Shown: piece after piece, positions 18,301-20,568 of the stretch
Layout of the letters: each line of letters begins with the position of its first letter
Numbering within the stretch: position 1 is the first letter of the stretch
Assembly: GCA_964058845.1 (NCBI GenBank)
Contig: CAXKVR010000869.1
Span: 1 to 20,568, forward strand
DNA: 20,568 nucleotides
Direction of reading: 5' to 3'
Origin: Carex sylvatica
Taxonomy: Eukaryota > Streptophyta > Magnoliopsida > Poales > Cyperaceae
The notes under the pieces: generated by a model
Databases searched by the model: none
Seen by the model: only the letters and a program-made list of their open reading frames with translations
Told to the model about the DNA's origin: nothing
Made by a program: the position numbers and the translations under genes

Positions 18301-18446
18301 TAGGGCTCCTAAAAATAAATTTAATTCGAAAAATATGTAGTTCACAATTAATTCGATTCAAAACAAATTAAACCCAGTTCGTTTCGAATCTTATTCAAAT
18401 TAAACTCAAACTAGGTTCGATTCGGTTCAGTTCGTTACCACCTCTA
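18301..18446. mobile_element. Probable hAT-like MITE relic
   Basis: It begins tagggctcct and ends gttaccacctcta, whose inverse tagaggtggtaac resembles hAT-MITE ends. The inside is filled with ttcgattcggttc-type words, also typical of subterminal hAT repeats. The flanking 8-mers (ggtataac and agtgacac) match poorly, so the boundaries are uncertain. Confidence 0.35.
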
Positions 18447-18840
18447 AGTGACACCAATTGATTCTAGTTGTTTTCTTTCTGCCTCTTTCAAAAATTCTAT
18501 CCAACAAGGTTCAAATTGTGCTCCTTATTTTACACTACTACTGCTGCATTAAAAGAAAAATAGAATATAATTAATTGACAGATGACAAGCAACAATGCAA
18601 TTATCAAGCAATTAGAACTTAGAAGGAGCAGCTTTATATCAATTCTTTGGCAACATATCTGAAGTGTAAAGAATCAAAATAAAATTAAAATTGAACATAT
18701 AACCACAGATAAGAGAAATTAAAAAAAAAAAAAAACCCTGAGGTAAAGCACAGCATCAAGGGATGGATCGGTCTAGCAATTCCAAGCATTGATCGGGCTA
18801 GAGAAGAAAGAGGATTTGTGGATAGGGTTTGCAAATAATT

Positions 18841-19044
18841 CGTATCCTCTGCATTAACTCAAAAGAAAATATTTTGAGTTAATGTATCTTGATCATCCGA
18901 TCTATTTTAAAATTTGAGTAGAAAAATCGGTATTAATATTAAAAAAATTCTATATCATAAGAATTAAGAAGAACCGAATTGATTTCGTTTAAAATCAGAC
19001 GGTTAACTTTCATATGTTCCTTTTGAGTTAATGCAGAGGATTCG
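18841..19044. mobile_element. MITE, CATTAACTCAAAA family, copy 1
   Basis: Terminal arms of 25 bp, starting cgtatcctctgcattaactc (18841) and ending gagttaatgcagaggattcg (to 19044), are inverted copies with one mismatch. The left end also folds on itself: cattaactcaaaa (18852-18864) and ttttgagttaatg (18872-18884) are a perfect 13-bp inverted pair, so the 13-mer occurs three times. The true ends may reach a few bases further (aataatt and ggttctc). No coding capacity; the target duplication was not resolved. Confidence 0.65.
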
Positions 19045-19172
19045 GTTCTCAAAGTGGTGCTCTTGAATTTACTCATAAAAAAAAAAACATGAATTCAGAT
19101 CCAGTGCAATACCGGACTGAGTAGAATGAGATCTGAGTTGTTCGTTTTAATACAACACAAATCTCAAATCGA

Positions 19173-19347
19173 ATCATCTGAGAAGTTCTTACGGCCCAAG
19201 ATAATTTCGGGTGCAGATCCTTGTAATTATGTCCGACCCGCTATGGAGTCTGAAACAGTAAAGAAGGCTGGTACTACCGTACTAGTATTAACTATTAACT
19301 ATTAACTATTACCAACGCATCATCTGAGAAGTTGTTACGGCCCAAGA
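19173..19347 (+). repeat. Pair of 29-bp direct repeats 146 bp apart
   Basis: atcatctgagaagttcttac... (19173-19201) recurs at 19319-19347 with a single visible mismatch (c to g after gtt); both copies continue into ggcccaaga. The intervening DNA holds a heptamer array at 19286-19313. This looks like a tandemly duplicated segment of a dispersed repeat. Confidence 0.7.
19286..19313 (+). repeat. TATTAAC heptamer array
   Basis: Three exact TATTAAC units and a fourth variant (TATTACC) in direct tandem. Confidence 0.8.
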
Positions 19348-19448
19348 CCCAGATTCGGTACAAAACCAGGCCCATAAGTCAATACGGTCAGAAAAGATAT
19401 TTTTTACAGTGCTTGCAAATTCTTAAAGGTAAATGATTTAGGTCGCCG

Positions 19449-19676
19449 AGGATATTTCGAATGCGTATGTCTCTGCATTAACTCAGAATCTTTTGAATCC
19501 ATGAATTTCAATCTTCTAGTTTTAAATGAAGTTAATTTAATTCTTGTTTATGATATAGAGAGTTCTTTTAATATTAGTGTGGATTTAATTTACACAAATT
19601 TTAAAATAAATTAAATGGTCAATATTCATTAACTCAAAAAGATTTCTCAATGCAAGGATACGAATTCGGATATTTT
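19449..19676. mobile_element. MITE, CATTAACTCAAAA family, copy 2
   Basis: The left arm aggatatttcgaatgcgtat (19449), then ctctgcattaactcag, pairs with the right arm ending aaggatacgaattcggatat (to about 19674). It is a diverged relative of copy 1, with the same order: cgtat, then ctctgcattaactca. A direct copy of cattaactcaaaa also lies inside the right end at 19628-19640. The interior is AT-rich without coding capacity. Confidence 0.55.
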
Positions 19677-19991
19677 CCCCTCGACTCACTAACCTGTAGA
19701 AGGTAGAACAATATCGTGTCAGCGCACGACATATTTAAACAATGTAAACTATGTACAAATTCTAATTTATCTGTTTCCATGTGCAATATTCAAATGTATC
19801 TAGTAAGACTTTATTTAAATCAATTTACTCCATATATATATATGCATTGTCAGATATAAATTTGTTTCCGTATTGTATATGGTGACTTACGCATGCAGTT
19901 GATCAAACAAAAAAATTGTATTGTATCCAATGCAATCTAACTAGCAAAACTATATTCAACACAAAATCAAAATAGTGCTGGAAGGTAGAAT

Positions 19992-20329
19992 CATAGTGAC
20001 AAATGAATTATTCTGGTTTGGTTCGGCGAGATAAAAAATTAGTGATTCGAAAATAATTCAAGTATAATTTGATAATGATTCGGAATTATCCGGATCAGAA
20101 ATCTCTGTTCTGCAAGGGAGCAAAAATAATAATAATAATAATAATTGTTCTTGAAAAAATTCAAAAAAAATTCGTGAATAATTCGTAAAATTCGGAAAAA
20201 GTTCATAAAATTTGGAAATTATTCGGGTTTAATTCAGTCAAAGTTTAGTCAACTGAATAATTTGATGTACGGTTCAGCATCATCCAAAAAAGAATTAATT
20301 GAATATAATTCGGATATCTTGTCACTATG
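19992..20329. mobile_element. hAT-type MITE, 338 bp
   Basis: Ends catagtgacaa and, inverted, ttgtcactatg are perfect over 11 bp. The flanking 8-mers ggtagaat (19984-19991) and ggtagagt (20330-20337) differ at one base, consistent with an 8-bp target duplication that has mutated. Subterminal ataattcg/cgaattat words recur throughout. It includes an (AAT)7 microsatellite at 20125-20145. No coding capacity. Confidence 0.75.
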
Positions 20330-20337
20330 GGTAGAGT

Positions 20338-20568
20338 GACATAGTTGGTACCATTGTACCGGTTCAAAGTTAGTTTTGCATTGAGGTACAATTTTGAGGT
20401 TAAAAGTTTGTTGCTGGTACAGAAGCAATAGATAAGAGAAAACATTATGCTAGAGGTAAAATAGTCACAACAAATAAAATATAAATTAAATTAATATATT
20501 ACACCACACTCTTTCTTTTCTTCGTGTGCTTTCCTCGACCAAGTTAAAAAATTTCCTTTCTCAAAATT
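20338..20568. other. Window edge, nothing recognised
   Basis: AT-rich sequence with a short inverted pair (ggtaccattgtacc, 20346-20359). The open frame crossing 20245-20445 runs through the end of the MITE and is not a credible gene. Confidence 0.4.

Noticed and set aside
18416..18432. ggttcgattcggttc resembling a tRNA B-box
   Set aside because: It is one of many ttcg-type words in the hAT-like relic, with no A-box or acceptor stem at tRNA spacing.

Overview
This window is nuclear DNA of a flowering plant. The evidence is AT-rich intergenic sequence, a plastid-type 2Fe-2S ferredoxin with a transit peptide and a 5'UTR intron, a plant L1-type LINE whose ORF2 ends in an RNase H domain, a BED-finger hAT transposase remnant, a degenerate PPR (pentatricopeptide repeat) fragment and many small inverted-repeat elements. 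I cannot name the species from the sequence. Only one ordinary host gene looks intact, the ferredoxin; almost everything else recognisable is transposon-derived.

Layout. 1-2638: a 1510-bp Mutator-like non-autonomous element (299-1808) with 220-240 bp GC-rich terminal inverted repeats (TIRs) and a perfect 9-bp target-site duplication (TSD), sitting inside an older inverted-repeat relic. 2639-6785: a minus-strand LINE with its poly(A) tail on the left and one uninterrupted reading frame of 1330 codons holding endonuclease, reverse transcriptase, zinc-binding and RNase H domains; it is 5' truncated and has lost a clean start. 6790-7987: AT-rich, with an old MITE relic. 7988-9766: the ferredoxin gene on the plus strand, with TATA box, short non-coding exon, ~1-kb 5'UTR intron containing its own MITE-like insert, a 151-codon intronless CDS and a poly(A) signal.

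10391-10690: a 300-bp hAT MITE with a perfect 8-bp TSD. 11042-11352: a peculiar block of repeated GCCATGCCATG / GGACGCCAT words. 11598-11826 and about 12785-13150: probable older MITEs. 13407-14983: a 1577-bp hAT element with a perfect 8-bp TSD that keeps only the N-terminal BED zinc-finger part of its transposase on the minus strand. 16642-17356: another hAT element with a perfect 8-bp TSD, itself interrupted by a ~410-bp near-palindromic MITE and carrying a tRNA-like promoter motif. 17893-18214: a frameshifted C-terminal PPR fragment. 18841-19044 and 19449-19676: two copies of a MITE family marked by the word CATTAACTCAAAA. 19992-20329: a further hAT MITE.

There is no operon-like cooperation. 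The ferredoxin is a self-contained nuclear gene for a plastid electron carrier of the non-photosynthetic (root) type, and the surroundings record repeated, nested insertion of Mutator-like, hAT and LINE elements. I did not find a convincing new multi-gene system. The most unusual items are the internally duplicated GC-rich Mutator TIRs, the fully open LINE ORF2, the BED-only hAT derivative, the tRNA-like module inside a hAT element, and the 5'UTR intron architecture of the ferredoxin gene.
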